A stretch of 64,000 nt of DNA from Ficedula albicollis (Eukaryota > Chordata > Aves > Passeriformes > Muscicapidae). This document shows positions 48,468 to 61,415 of the stretch, in pieces. A program made the translations under genes and the position numbers. Each line of letters opens with the position of its first letter. The first letter of the stretch is position 1. The stretch covers positions 6,377,478 through 6,441,477 of the forward strand of contig NC_021678.1 of assembly GCF_000247815.1 (NCBI RefSeq), given 5' to 3'. Under the pieces are notes generated by a model. That model saw only the letters and a list, made by a program, of their open reading frames with translations, was not told the DNA's origin and did not search any database.

Positions 48468-51400
48468 TCTCCAGAATGGAGCTTGTGTGTTTTCACACCT
48501 TCTGTCACCCACAGGACTGAGGCCCCCAGAGTGGCCCATTTCCTTGGTGGCACTTGCTGGGTGCAGGGTGGCAGAGCAGAAGTACAGTGGGGAGTGTTCC
48601 AGCTTGGAATGACTTGGGTCGTTGCTGGTGCCTCAGCTGGAGGACTTCCAGTGTCTCCTACTCCACAAGCTGGGCACTTACTGTCCAGGCCAGGTTGTCT
48701 TCTTTACAGTAAATTGTTTTAAGTACAATTAGGTTACAATTAGATTTGATTACAGAAAGTGGGTTTGAGCTGCAAGAGGCACGGTGGATCAGCTCCAGTT
48801 TCATCCTGCAGTTCTGCAGTCATCAGTGCGACAAGGACCAATATGAAAGTTTTTGTAACAGTGTTTATTAACCCCTGTGTAAGCTTCAAATTATTTTGGA
48901 TCTATGGAGACCTTTCCCAGGTTCTTTAGAACCTGAATGGTCTCTGTTCAGCCTCCTTTTTCCAAACCCCATGACTGATGCAGCCATGAAATTCAGTAGG
49001 TCTTAGTGATAGTGCCTAGGTAGGTCTGGTAGGTGTTGAAGTGCTTATCACAGTTATATAATGGTTGTCACTTAAGCTAAAAATACTTTGATCAATCAGT
49101 CAATCACAGATTGAGAAAACTAACTACATTCAAAGGGCATCCCCCTTTGAATTCCTAACGAGAGCCTGTATATCTTCATAACCCTGACTGAGCACGGGCT
49201 TGTTCCTCAGCCTCCTCACCTCATTTCCAGCTTGTGGAGGTGGTGTTGGAACCTGCAGCTTTCCTTCACCTCTGGCTGATTCCAGGTAGAGTAGGGGATG
49301 GTGCTGTGCTGAGTTCCAGGATGTAGAGAGCCAACACCCTGCTAAGAGGGAACTACTTGTATCTCCTCTTGTATTGAAAATAGCAAGGTAGCTTAGCAGG
49401 GAAGAGTTAATTATAGGGGTAGGCAATTAAGGGGTTTAAGCTGAAAAGTAGATGTTGCTGAAGCTCCCTTTTAACTTCATATCCTGAAAACAAGACACCA
49501 TGTCTGGCAGTTGGATCTTTCCCTTGTCAGAAAGGTTCACCTTCAGGATTTAAATCTTAGTACTGTATAAAAACTTTTTATTAAATTGGTGCAAGGTACT
49601 TATTTCAAGTGATGAAGCTTTTTGGTCAAGCCAATAATGTAATGAATTCTCATTGATCACTCTTCTAAAGACCTCAGACTTGAAGTTTGGAGTATGCATA
49701 ATAGTAAGATATTTTTACAGAAACAATAATTGCCACATTGTCTCCTAGTTATTTTCTAACTTGCTAATGGAGGTGCAGCTTGTTGCATCCCATTGGCTGC
49801 CAGGTGCTGGCTCAGTTGAAAAGTTGAAAGTATTTGCTGAATAAATGGCAACAGGCATGAATTTTCCTATCTTTTCTTTCCCAAACCAGCACAGGGCAAA
49901 CTTGGTATTTTTCCCTTAGCATGAAAGGTGAGGAATTAATTGGTTAGGTAGAGTAAAACTACACACGTATATTTTATTTAGCAATTCTTTATAATGTAAG
50001 ATACCCCATGTCTTACTATGCCTAAATTAAATGCATAGCTAAGTATATTTAAGACACTTAAGGTGTTGCCATCAGAGACTTATTTCAGGTTTGTGCTCAC
50101 AAGAGATTGTGTATGCTGAGAATTCTCCATGGCGAATTAGCAATTTGTGAATGCAAACAAGGATTGATTTGTCTGAATAAATCTTTTAAAGCATCTTGCA
50201 TTGAGAAAGGGAATAATATAAAGAAATGTGGTGTTTCATATTCACCATTAAATCTGTTTCATGGCTTTGTTTAAAACTGCTATTTGGAAATTATACTTTT
50301 TGGGGTAGTAATGGCTATATAACCATTATATATTGCCAAGGTGTGTGTGGCTGCCTAGCTTGATGTAAGTTTATATTTGTGTCAAACAGATCACTGCAAA
50401 CTGTGCTCTTCCTCTGGTTTTGGGTATGTCATTCATGGAATAATCTGTAGTGAACAATTTTATCAATTTTAGTCTTAATTAAATAATATGAAACACAAAA
50501 GGTAAAAAGATCACCAACAGTACGGTTTGTCTGTCCTCCGTGGTATTGGTGTGATGTCCCCTAATGGTGTTTTTAAGAAGATCTTTAGTCCATAGGTGGC
50601 TGATGCTTTTAAACAAGGTCCCATCACTGATATCTATCATCAGTTTCTAAACTAGTTTCTAGAGAGTAAGAATCTTCCTGAAAAGCTCTTGAATACGTTG
50701 ATAAGATCCTTTTAATCTGAGTGATTCTAGTGTGCTGGGAGTTGCTAATTATCTTGAAATTTGTGAGGGGTGAGTGGAGAATCTGGGAAATGATGGAGGT
50801 GGTGGAGGGAAGTGGAAGCAAAAGGTCCATCCATAGTGGCATTTCCTTGGGGAGCAACAGGGAGAGGACACTCACCCTCTTCTGTTCTCTTCCAGCATTT
50901 TCCTTTGGCTGGAGTGGTGCCTGGGCTTCTTTGCTTCCTAGGAGGTACAGATATACTGGTCTTGCAGCCTGTGAGAATAAATGGTGTTTGCTAAAGCACT
51001 CCAAAACAGGAGCAGCTGTATGTGATGAGGATGAGATTCATCCTGGTGGAGATGGCCCTCTCCAGGCAAAATCTCAGCCGGGTGCGAGGGATGTGAATAC
51101 AGAATGCAGAGCCCTCAGGCAGCGTGCTTGGGACGCCCAGGTACTTTCAGATGGGGCTGATGCTGTGCAGGTGATGCAGAGGGCTCTTCCCCGTTTCCCT
51201 GCTCCCCTTAACAGACCTGTAATTTCATTTACTTAATGACTGTTGTGTGTATTTGCTTGGGAGGCAGTCACTACTAATTAGTAATTAATATTTGCAGTAG
51301 AATGCCAGTGTGGAATTATCACAGGGGAAAGCCTTAGCAAATGGAGTGATGTCACTTGGAATAGTTTTTCAGCTGAAAATTTGTTATCAAAGGTGGTCTG

Positions 51401-51931
51401 TGTAATTCTGGCAGCTGGTTCCACTCACATTCCATTGACTCTGAAGGGCACATCCCAGAGAGGGGTTTTATTTAATAGTCCTTTTATTTTAGAAAACCTA
51501 AATATGGGGATGTCAGTCAACCCTAAACCATGGTGAGATTTAGGTATTTCACTCATTCAGGCACCACGAATTTAAGCTTGTTTGGTACAGAGTGGTTTCT
51601 CAATCACTTTTCTTGTCTAAGTTTAGTTTTCAAACAAGTTTCATTTAGAGCATTTCTTCCTCTTGATGTATGTTTATTGCATAAATCTTGTACAGCTCCT
51701 TCAAAAGAATAAATGAACTGTTTAGTACAAATAACAATGTAAGCAATTAACTTCTTTCCTTTCGTTACTACCTATCCTGCACTGTGTCTCTTCTTGTTAG
51801 AGCCCCTTCCACACCAGTTACATGCAATGTCCTGGCATTCCTTGCCACTTGGTAAGAAACAATTTTCTGTCATTAGGAACATAAGTTCCTAAAAGTTTTG
51901 AAATAGTTTTGGAAGGCAAAAATAGGTAAAA

Positions 51932-52049
51932 GTATTTCTTAGGCAGGCGAAATGAGTAAATGGCTTTGATTTGTAGCTAGAAGAGTCATCGTATTTCTTA
52001 GGCAGGCGAAATGAGTAAATGGTTTTGATTTGTAGCTAGAATAGTCATT
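51932..52049. repeat. Two-copy tandem duplication, 59-bp unit
   Basis: Copies at 51932-51990 and 51991-52049 begin GTATTTCTTAGGCAGGCGAA and differ at about three positions. Confidence 0.95.
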
Positions 52050-52462
52050 CTATCATTCACCATCCAATCCCAGCTGAAAATGAAGCTATATATTATTTCA
52101 GAATGCATCCATGGAGCATAAAAGGGTATCATTGACCTTTTTTAAAAGAAAGAAGTGTTGTGAGCATAAATGTTAATGATAGTTTTAAGTAACAAAAACC
52201 AGGCAGGTAATGCGTATAGCAAGGAGGATAGAGACCTGAATCCAGGTACAGCTTGAGTTAGGTGATTCAAGCCCGCTTATTTTACTGATATTTTAACATG
52301 AGAATAGAAGGTATTCTGAGGGGTGCTGCTTGTAATATTGTAATCACCTACTAGCATAGAATGTGAGAGAATAGACTCCCAAGTAGCTATGGCAAACTTG
52401 TGTTAAATATGGTTTATAGGGTTTTCACAGTTTTGCTCTTAAAGTAGATTTCAGCAGCCACC

Positions 52463-52482
52463 TTTTTTTTTTTTTTTTTTTT

Positions 52483-52514
<32 letters not shown>

Positions 52515-52520
52515 TTTTTT
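52463..52520. repeat. T21-C31-T6 homopyrimidine tract
   Basis: Fifty-eight consecutive pyrimidines: 21 T, then 31 C, then 6 T. The - strand is therefore a 31-G run, able to form G-quadruplex DNA, while the C-strand can form an i-motif. The tract is a known type of sequencing and assembly hazard, so the lengths are uncertain. Confidence 0.85.
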
Positions 52521-53173
52521 AAATATACAGTATGAGACAAATGCTCTAAAAATGTTAAAATTATGAGGAGTTTGAAAAAGATTCAAAATTTTTGTTATGG
52601 AGCCTCATAACTGACTAACGCACTAAATTTAGCAGCTAAGCAAGTCAAATGAAAGTATTTGAAGCTAACTGCTGGCAGTTAAAATAAAACCAATGAGGAT
52701 GTTTGTTCATCCAGAGGTATAAATGAAACTGTCAGGAATATTGAAGTATCATATTTGCAGTAAGGGATGTAGGTGATTTGTCTGAAAGCTGAACTTGTGA
52801 AAGTGGAGTAGTGGCCTGAAACCTTCTAATCCATGATGCTATTGAAGAGAAGTTGAAGAAAAAATCCACACTGACTTTCAGAGTAACTCTTAAACAGGAG
52901 CGTAACTTCTTTTATTAAATGTAGGAGTATAGTTAAACTCAAGAACTGCAACGTTGTTTTAATCCAGCTCTCAGATGTGCCAGTTCAAGCAGCCACATAA
53001 GTGGTGGTGTGCCCAGATTTGTGCTGAGCCTGGTAACATTACAACATTACTTGGCCATTCAATATTCTAAAAAATAAAAATCAAATGAAATATCTGGAAA
53101 CATTAAAAATTATCTTTCAGGAGAGAGATTTGAAGTTGTCTTTAGAAAGTTCCCAAGCCCCACGAATAGGAGC

Positions 53174-53311
53174 CCACGGGTGCTGCCTGAAGAGGGGAGC
53201 AGCCCCGGGTGGGCATTACATGCAGGATGCAGGTTTGTTCTGCCACGGGTGCTGCCTGAAGAGGGGAGCAGCCCCAGGTGGGCATTACATGCGGGAGGCA
53301 GGTTTGTTCTG
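53174..53311. repeat. Two-copy tandem duplication, 69-bp unit
   Basis: Copies at 53174-53242 and 53243-53311 begin CCACGGGTGCTGCCTGAAGA and differ at about three positions. The unit is GC-rich compared with its surroundings. It sits four bases from the start of an unrelated duplication. Confidence 0.95.
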
Positions 53312-53315
53312 TATT

Positions 53316-53457
53316 GCCCTCTAGCGTTGCCTTTAAAATAGAAACCAGAAGAACCCAACCAAACCCAAATGCAACAAAACCAAAAAGCCCTCTAGCGTTG
53401 CCTTTAAAATAGAAACCAAAAGAACCCAAACAAACCCAAATGCAACAAAACCAAAAC
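53316..53457. repeat. Two-copy tandem duplication, 71-bp unit
   Basis: Copies at 53316-53386 and 53387-53457 begin GCCCTCTAGCGTTGCCTTT and end in an A/C-rich stretch. They differ at about three positions. Confidence 0.95.
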
Positions 53458-56400
53458 GTTACTTGCTTCCACCTTAATATTTTCTCTTGCTGCACCAAAC
53501 CTCCTATTCTTGATGTGATGTCTGTTATGTAATGATTTCAACTGCGTGCTTCTGTTCCATTTTCCCTGTTTACTTGGATGTGTAGTAGGTGTTCACAACT
53601 ACAAATAATCTACTTGTTCCTTTCCAGGCATCTTTAGCCACGGCTTGACTTCCTTATACGGGGATTTAATGTGTCTCTCCGTGCCTTCTCCTTTCCTTTG
53701 CAATATACAAACACTCACACGTGTTTAGCTGAGAATGGTGTCCTTCCTACTCCTTGTCATTTCAGGCTTTTCAATTATGAAAATCTGTAGCTGTGTTAAA
53801 TGAAAAAATGCCTTTACAATAGAATATTTCACTCTGAGCTGTACAGCTAGCCTTTGACTTCTGTATCCACTCACAATTCTGCTTTTAGGTGTTGACTGCA
53901 ATAAGATCTTGGAAACAGAATTAAAATGTGGCCACCCATCACTTTGTTTTTCACTTCTCTGCACATACATATGCATTTGTAAGGAAGCTCCATTGTGGCA
54001 TAACTGACCCTAATGTCAAATGAAATGCAAAGCAGGCAGGGCTAGTTTGGAGGGACAGTCAGCAGCCCTTTGCAATGACCTTGAGAGGAAGAGCGCTCCC
54101 GTGGGCTGCAGCATCCAACTGTTCCCTGTACTGGAAACTTTAAGTGAGAAGAAAGTAGCACAGATTCTGCCTAATTTCTGGAGTGGGTGTTTTTATCATC
54201 AGATTGCAGAGCCTGGTATTTACACCTGATTGTAAACCAGGGCTAAGCATGGCTCATTTTCTGGAAATTACATTTAATGGAAGGGACCTATCTGCTTGAT
54301 ACTCGTGGATTGCTTCCAGAGCATACCAGCAAACCTCAGCAGCAGTAAGGAAAAGGAGGTTAGCAATCTAGAAAAGTTGGAGTATGAGGCAAGCAAGCTG
54401 GCTGCCTTTAAAGAGATCTGCTGCTCTGTTTTTTGGCAGGTCATGCTGTGCAGGAGGAGTGGTGCTTTCCTGACCTGTAAAGCTGCTGGCTGTGACTCCA
54501 GCTGCTGTTGAGGGCACTGTGGAAAAGAAGGAACAGGCACTAGCCAGCTACTAGTCCTTGGGTCATTTGAGGTCTTCATCACTTGTTAAAATGACCAAGA
54601 ATAATTTGGTGGTGGGATGAGGCAGATGGACAAGAGCCATCTGTTCTCATAGTGCTCACCTTGCTTCTTTTGTTATTGCTTTCTCTTCTTTAGGTCTTGC
54701 ACATACTTCAAGTTCTGTCATTTGTTTTATAGTATGCTCCAAAATAGAAGGGAAAATCTACTTGCAAAGGATGTGGCTGAGGAATGGTTAGCATGTCTCT
54801 TACAGATGTTTTTTTCCTCAGTCATTTCTGAAGACACCAATAGATTTCAAATACTGCTGGATCAATTTACTGCATTATAGTATTGTCAGAGGTTTAAAAT
54901 ATATATATATAAAATATAGTCACAGTAATAGTAAGATTGCTTACAGCAAGTTTAGGAATAAATTTATATATCACATCCTAGATGAGAAAAACTCACCTTT
55001 CTAATTTACTGTGATCACACTGAAAAATCAAAATGGCAAGGTTGCCATTGATCCCAATCTTAGTGGTCCTGAAATAGTGTCCTTTTCTCATCTTGTTCAA
55101 GTCTCTGTAGGGCACCCTCAAGGGACAGAGAATTTCAGCAAACAGCAGGAGTATGTTGAGTTATTAAAGTCAGCATCACTTTTGTAGTCATTTGAGCTTT
55201 ATTTAGGGTTGTATGCTTTTTTTTTCCTTTTTTCAATCTTGACAGGAATACTGATTTTTATTGAGCAAAGTTCATAGAAACAGAATTTCATTCTCCTTTC
55301 TGAAATAGGAACTAAGGAGGAACGTATCATTCTTTTTGTTTATTCATTTTTTGGAAGTCCTTGTAAGTTTGGAAACAAGAAAAAGGATTTTTATAAGTGC
55401 AGAAAAATACTTTGAGGTATTTGTGCAGTCAATCTAGCGAGGAGTGCTGGAAATATGAGGGGGAAAACTCCCACAGTGCTTAAATTTAGGCATTTTCCTA
55501 TTTTCCAGAATATAATCTCTTTAATTGCAAATCTGCACAATAAATACACAATAACACTTTGCCTGTGAGATTGTAAAATAGAGTTCGAGGGCTTTGTCAA
55601 ATGCAGTTACTGTTTTGTCTTCTGATGTTTGTTACTTGTGCTTGAAGCTATTCCACAGCTGTGAGGGAGAGAACTAGTTCTAAAATAGGAAACAAAATGT
55701 TAATCTGTTCAGGGCTAGATTGTAGTGCAAAATGTCAAAAAAACCTATTAACTACTGTTTAAGATTTGGAACTCTAAAGGGATGACAATTGAGAAGTCTG
55801 ATGAAACAATAATTTTTCTGAAGGTTACCTTAATACAATGAAGGAAAGCATCCAGATCTGGGCAAAATCCAGGTCTGTAATACAGGTTGTTGAAGTGATC
55901 ACTGAAACCTTTGACCCTGACACCTGCCAGCACATTTCCTGTCAAGGGTCCAGAATTAGTCCTGGAGTAGTCTTGACTCTCTTTATTTTACTCCTGTGGC
56001 AAGGATTAATATTGACTAAACTTTTTGTCTAAAGCCAGATTTTTCAGAAGGCAAACTAGGAGCAGAGATTATAGAGCGCTCCAGTTCTCAAGTGTTGAGC
56101 ACTCAGCAGCTTCACTGAAGAGTGGGAGTTGCTTGTCTGTTCAGCAGTTTTAAAATCAGGCTACTTGTTTGGCCTGACTTAGCCTGTGAGGTTTTTTTAA
56201 ATGCATTACAGCATGCTTCTGTGAATGACTATTAACAATGCCATTATGCAATTCTTTGCCATTCATAATGATAGGCATACTGCAGGGTGCATACTGAGAT
56301 AAATCCCACAGAAGTAGGAACAGCTTTATAATTAGAGAGGGGGAAGGGGAGAGAAAGTTATTTGAAACGTATTTTCGCTTTGTCTATATTTGTGAAAATG

Positions 56401-59400
56401 TGTGATATGTCCATCTGGAGCTAAGCAATATCTGTGCTTGGTTGGTTGGGAAAAGAATGATGGAATGTTCTGACAAATCCTCTTCTCACAGCAGCTTCCA
56501 TCCCAGGAGCAGCTCTTCCCTTGGTTGTAGCAGTCATACTCTTATGAACTGAATCTAGGTCTCTGTTGCAGTTATGAGCTGGTCATGCACAGGATAGAGC
56601 CTGAAATCAGTCATATTGTTGGCTTGATTTTTCTCTTCAGAAATTTTAGCAATTTTTTAGAAGTATTTCACCACTGTTATGTGAAGTTTTGTAAGTGTTT
56701 TATGGTTCATCTCATCACTGGGGTGTGCATTTCAGCAGAAAGGAATAATGCCTCAGAGACCTGGATATTTAGCAAACAAAATATATTTTTAAAAATCTAC
56801 CTCAAGGAGTATTGCATATCTGAACTGTTCCCTCTTTGTACTCATGGTGCTGAATATGTAATGAAATGAAGCTGTGAAGAAAAAACCGCAGTTAGTTCTG
56901 TGGCTAATTAGGGGCCAAGAATATAAGTGGCCACCTCATTTTAGGACTGTTCAGAAGTGAAAGGCTTTTTGTATTATTTTTGCATGTTTCTTAAGTAAAT
57001 AACTTCCTGATGCTGCATTAGTGACAACTGCATGTTGAGCGTGTGGTTTATACTAGGGTTGATGAGGGCTGTCAGTGTTCAGAAGAGTGCGAGTTGAACA
57101 TTTTAGTGCACTGTGGTCTTTACCCCAACATGTAAAGTGATGGCACCTTGTGCTGAGTTAGTTACAACTGTCACATATAAAAGTGATGCCACGTTGGAAT
57201 GTTTGAGGAGTTTTCCATTGCTTTTGAGGCTGATGTAGTGGTGAGGTGCTGATGGTGTAGCAGGATGGACTCTGCAGGGCAACCTGGGCCTTGTGGAGAT
57301 CCCCTTAGGGGCTTCATATAGAGAAATCCTGATTTCTTCCTGGTCAGAATTCCTGTGTCCTTACAGCCAATGTGCAGAGTAGCCATGTGAAGTGTTACCA
57401 GGCCCTCAACCCTTGTGTCTAAACTGAAGCCATGAAGATATGAAAACAATTGTTACAGGATTGAGACTTCTTGAAATTTTATGCAGTCTGATTAATTTTA
57501 TCCTTGGAAAATGAACACCCTGGTGGGATTTTTAAATAACCTTTGGATTTTTTCATTAAGTTAATGCATATTAATTCATGGCAGAATTAATCGTATCTTG
57601 ATTCATATTGTACACTGCTTGGATTTAGTCACTAATGCAGAAATTCAAGTGGTCCGAAAAAGAAATGTCATCTTATTCACTCAGTATTGTTATACATTTC
57701 TTCTAAGGTCAGGTTTCCATATAATGGTAGGATGATGCAAATAAATACATCATTCTTAGTCCTTTATCAAATAATTCAAAGGAAAAATGTGTCTTTATCC
57801 CTGACCAGGAACACATGTCTAGCATATTACACCATGAAAAATAAAAGAAATCCTGAGCTATTATTCTGTGATTCAACAGGAGACATGGGCAATCTGTTCT
57901 TGTTTTGCTTCCTTGGAAAAAAATCAAAATCAAACATAACACATCCCCAAAAAACCTCAGAACAAGGATTGGATGGAGTAGGTACCTGGATTTCAGACTT
58001 TGCTTCAGAAGGATGTTGTTCATGGAAATCACTGGATTGTGAGGAAAGTATAGAAGAACTGAGTCCTTATCTACATCTGGTTGCATTGTTGCCTGTACAA
58101 AAGCATTACCAAATCCAAACCTCCGGCAGCTGCCACGCTCCCATTGCAGAAGTGTGACCACCATTACAGCAGGGAAATGAATGTAAGTGTTTCACAGTTT
58201 ACAGAATGAACTCAAATTATTATCTATAATAGCTTTATATTTGTGCCACTGAGGCAAAATAAAATATGCTTTGGGTAATATATATGATGTGTAACCTAAC
58301 ATATAGCATTTTGTGTTTTCTCTTCCAGCTTCAGTGGTAGTACTTGAGGCTTTTGCAATTTTGGGGAGTTTAAAGTTTTATGGGACATTCACAGTTCACC
58401 TAAATTGAACAGAAGCTGTTACAAGTCTGTCCTTGCAAAAAAATCGACATTGAGAAGAATGTTGTCAGTGATTTGGGAAGTGAAAAGAGGAGATTTGGGG
58501 CATCTGCCTTGAAAGTGGGTTATCATCTATACCAGACTTGTCATTGTCTCTCTGTCATCTATATTTATGGCAATGAAAAGTGGATACATGCTGCTTCCAA
58601 ACCCAAATTTGCCATTCATTTCCCTTTGTACTCGTTCTGAATGGGTATAAACAATTACCAAATCTACCAGGCACACAAGGGCTGGCACTTCATCACTGGT
58701 GTTTGCTGCCCTGATGGTGGGGCTATCAGGAAACAAGTACTGATAAAAGCAATGTTCTGAGAGGGTACAGCATTTCAAGGCAAGCCATAATTGTTTGTAA
58801 AGTAAAAATATCTGGAAATGAAAATATGTATGTGTGGAGGTTATTCAACAATCACCATAATTTTACTTTCATTTCCTTTTTATAGTCATGTTCAATGGAA
58901 ATTAATAGAGGCAGTAAAACTCTTTACAAATATTGTGCTGCCGTATTTATGTACCTTCATGTCTGCATTGTCTGTTAAAGTTAAAAGAGAAAATTCAGCC
59001 ATGAATAAAGAGTAGCCACTCACTGTGTGCTAAAAAATCTGGGGGGTTTCCCTTGCAGCTTTTTGGTTCTCAGAACCCCCAGAAAATAGTAGCTTGCTTA
59101 GAGCCAGGAGCTCTTATGACTTGTAAACATGATATGAGGGTGCATAACAACAGTGAGTTTACACTCAGCTGGTAGCTCATCCGGTGAGGATTTACATTTT
59201 TGACTGATCTCCAGCACTTCCGTTGCCTCCCGGGGACAGGGGTGTGCATCTGAGGCACTGCAGGCTCCAGTCAGAGGTGTTAACTAGAGAGCCCAACTCA
59301 GTTGCTCTTTCCAGGTGGTATATTTTTAGTATATTCCAACAGTTTGTCAAATAGCTAAATAGAGCTTAGTGAGTTACGGTAGTTTTGGGGAATTATGTGA

Positions 59401-61391
59401 ATCGTGTACTTGCACGTCCTTGCTTAGAATTGCTGCATGCTCATTCTGTCTCATAAGAGTTCTTAATAACTTTTCTTAAATGACTACTTAACTAAGCCCC
59501 AAGTGGATTTTAATTTAAAACGTTTTGTAACCCTAAGAGGAATTTAAGGACAGGAATCCATTTTGGTTGACTATGACAACTTTGTGTTGATTATTGCTAG
59601 AAAATGTATGCATCTCCTCCCTGCTGAACAAATGATTGGCACTGCACTAATTTTAAGTAATTCAAATAATTACAGCAAGCAAATCTATTCAGTAGAGTTA
59701 TCCATTGCCAGGATAAGCATTAGCACTAATGGCTATCTCAGCAAAATCTTGTGTAGCAGACAGCACAAAATGGCAGTGCTGGCAGCCTTTTTTGTGATGA
59801 ATGACGTTGAGAGAAATGAGGTCTGCATGCTCATGGAGCAACAAGAAAGGTAAATTCCATTTCAGTTGAAATGTAGGAATCAAAGCCCAGGTGTATAAAA
59901 AAAAAATCTCTGACTGTGGAACGTATTAGCTGGACCTCAGGAATCCCTTATGCAAACGTGCAGATCTGTGTAGGGCCATGGTGCTGTAGGCAGGGTGTGG
60001 TCGGAGGGGCTTGGCATTGGTCTGAGGCCTCAGCATGGGATTTGTAGCATGCAAATGTTCTCATCTCCTAAAAAGTCTGATGGTGAGTCCCGGGGCTTGT
60101 TTCCCTCCTCTGACATGACACTGAGAGGATGATCCTGAATGATCTTTTCCGTGCTTTGTAGCAGGGGACTGTTTTACAGCTAATGGTGTATGGCCTCACA
60201 TTGGCTAACTTTAGTACAGCTAAAGAACGGTAAATGAAAAATAGAGCAGGGGTTTTTTTAGGAATTTGAAGTTTATTAGGGGAATGTACAGATGGAAGCC
60301 TGTCCCTTTGACATGGTGGTATCAGCAAAATAATCCGTGTGAGCTGCCGGAAAGATGCAAGCTTGGAGGGTGTGATTGAAGCCTGACCTTCCAGAGTGAG
60401 CTTAAAGGAGTATGTTCACCACAGAGTATAAACACAGCAGTTACCATTCTTATCTGCTCTATATTGAAAGCTTATCATAAAGCTTGAAAGAAGAATTTAA
60501 AAAAAACAACTTGTGTATTCATAGTAATTTATCTGTTTGTTTGCTTTGGCTACTAGCTGTTGATTATTTATGTGCATTTCAAATACAAGGACTTTGAGGA
60601 AATACTATTTCAGTATAATACCTAAATATAGACGAGTGTTTTCGCTAGAATTAATAGCTACCAAAATAAATCATCTCATTTCTCACAAATACAAAATATC
60701 TCTGATGTGTGATGGAATGCAAGATCTATAATATTCAGAGTAGTATGTATCTTGTTTATTAAGATCTCTATAGTGAGAAGGCTTCATTGTGTGAAAAAAC
60801 CATGTTACAGAACTCTTAGCTTTCTTTCTCCCTTTGCTCTGTATATATATTTTAAAAAGAGGACATTTCCTAGGTTTTGATTATTATTTTTCAGCTGTTT
60901 GAAGTCTTTTGCCCAATTACAAATTATGTATTACAGAAATGGAGGAAAATGTTCTCAGATATAAATGCCCTAGCTATCATAAAGAGACATTTTGGCTATC
61001 CTGGTTACTATGGTGAGAGCTGGAGAGGATGTGCCTGTAGCACACCAGTCTCTGTGTTGTTCAGGCAGACTGTTTTTAATTTCCTGGGATTGTTTACGAG
61101 CTGCAATATTAATCTATTTGTATCCTCTTTCAGCACTTCCTTTGCTTTGCAGTGTAAGCCCCTTAATATAGATTGACTGGAGAAGAGCAGCTTTGCCCTC
61201 CTTGCTGCCTGTCTGAGGTGCCCAGTGTGGATGGATAGTGGGGAAGGATGACCTAATGTGCCACAGGCAGGAAGCAGAGCTGATTAGTTTGCCTCGAGAG
61301 ATGCCAGTGCAGGGTGTGACTGGGGTGTTATATATCTGCTGGGGAACATTTGCTTTTCTGGAAGAGATGACCACAGAAACACGTATAGGAC

Positions 61392-61415
61392 AAAAAAAAA
61401 AAAAAAAAAAAAAAA
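61392..61415. repeat. A24 homopolymer tract
   Basis: Twenty-four consecutive A within the ANK3 intron. No retroposed transcript is recognisable immediately upstream. Confidence 0.85.

Noticed and set aside
47991..48722. A 243-codon + strand ORF as a possible gene
   Set aside because: It is produced by an in-frame 105-bp duplication and has no recognisable domain, promoter or splice context. The - strand is also open across the duplication.
50721..51236. A 171-codon + strand ORF as a possible exon or gene
   Set aside because: No domain or family resemblance was found, frames overlap on the other strand, and it lies inside the ANK3 intron.
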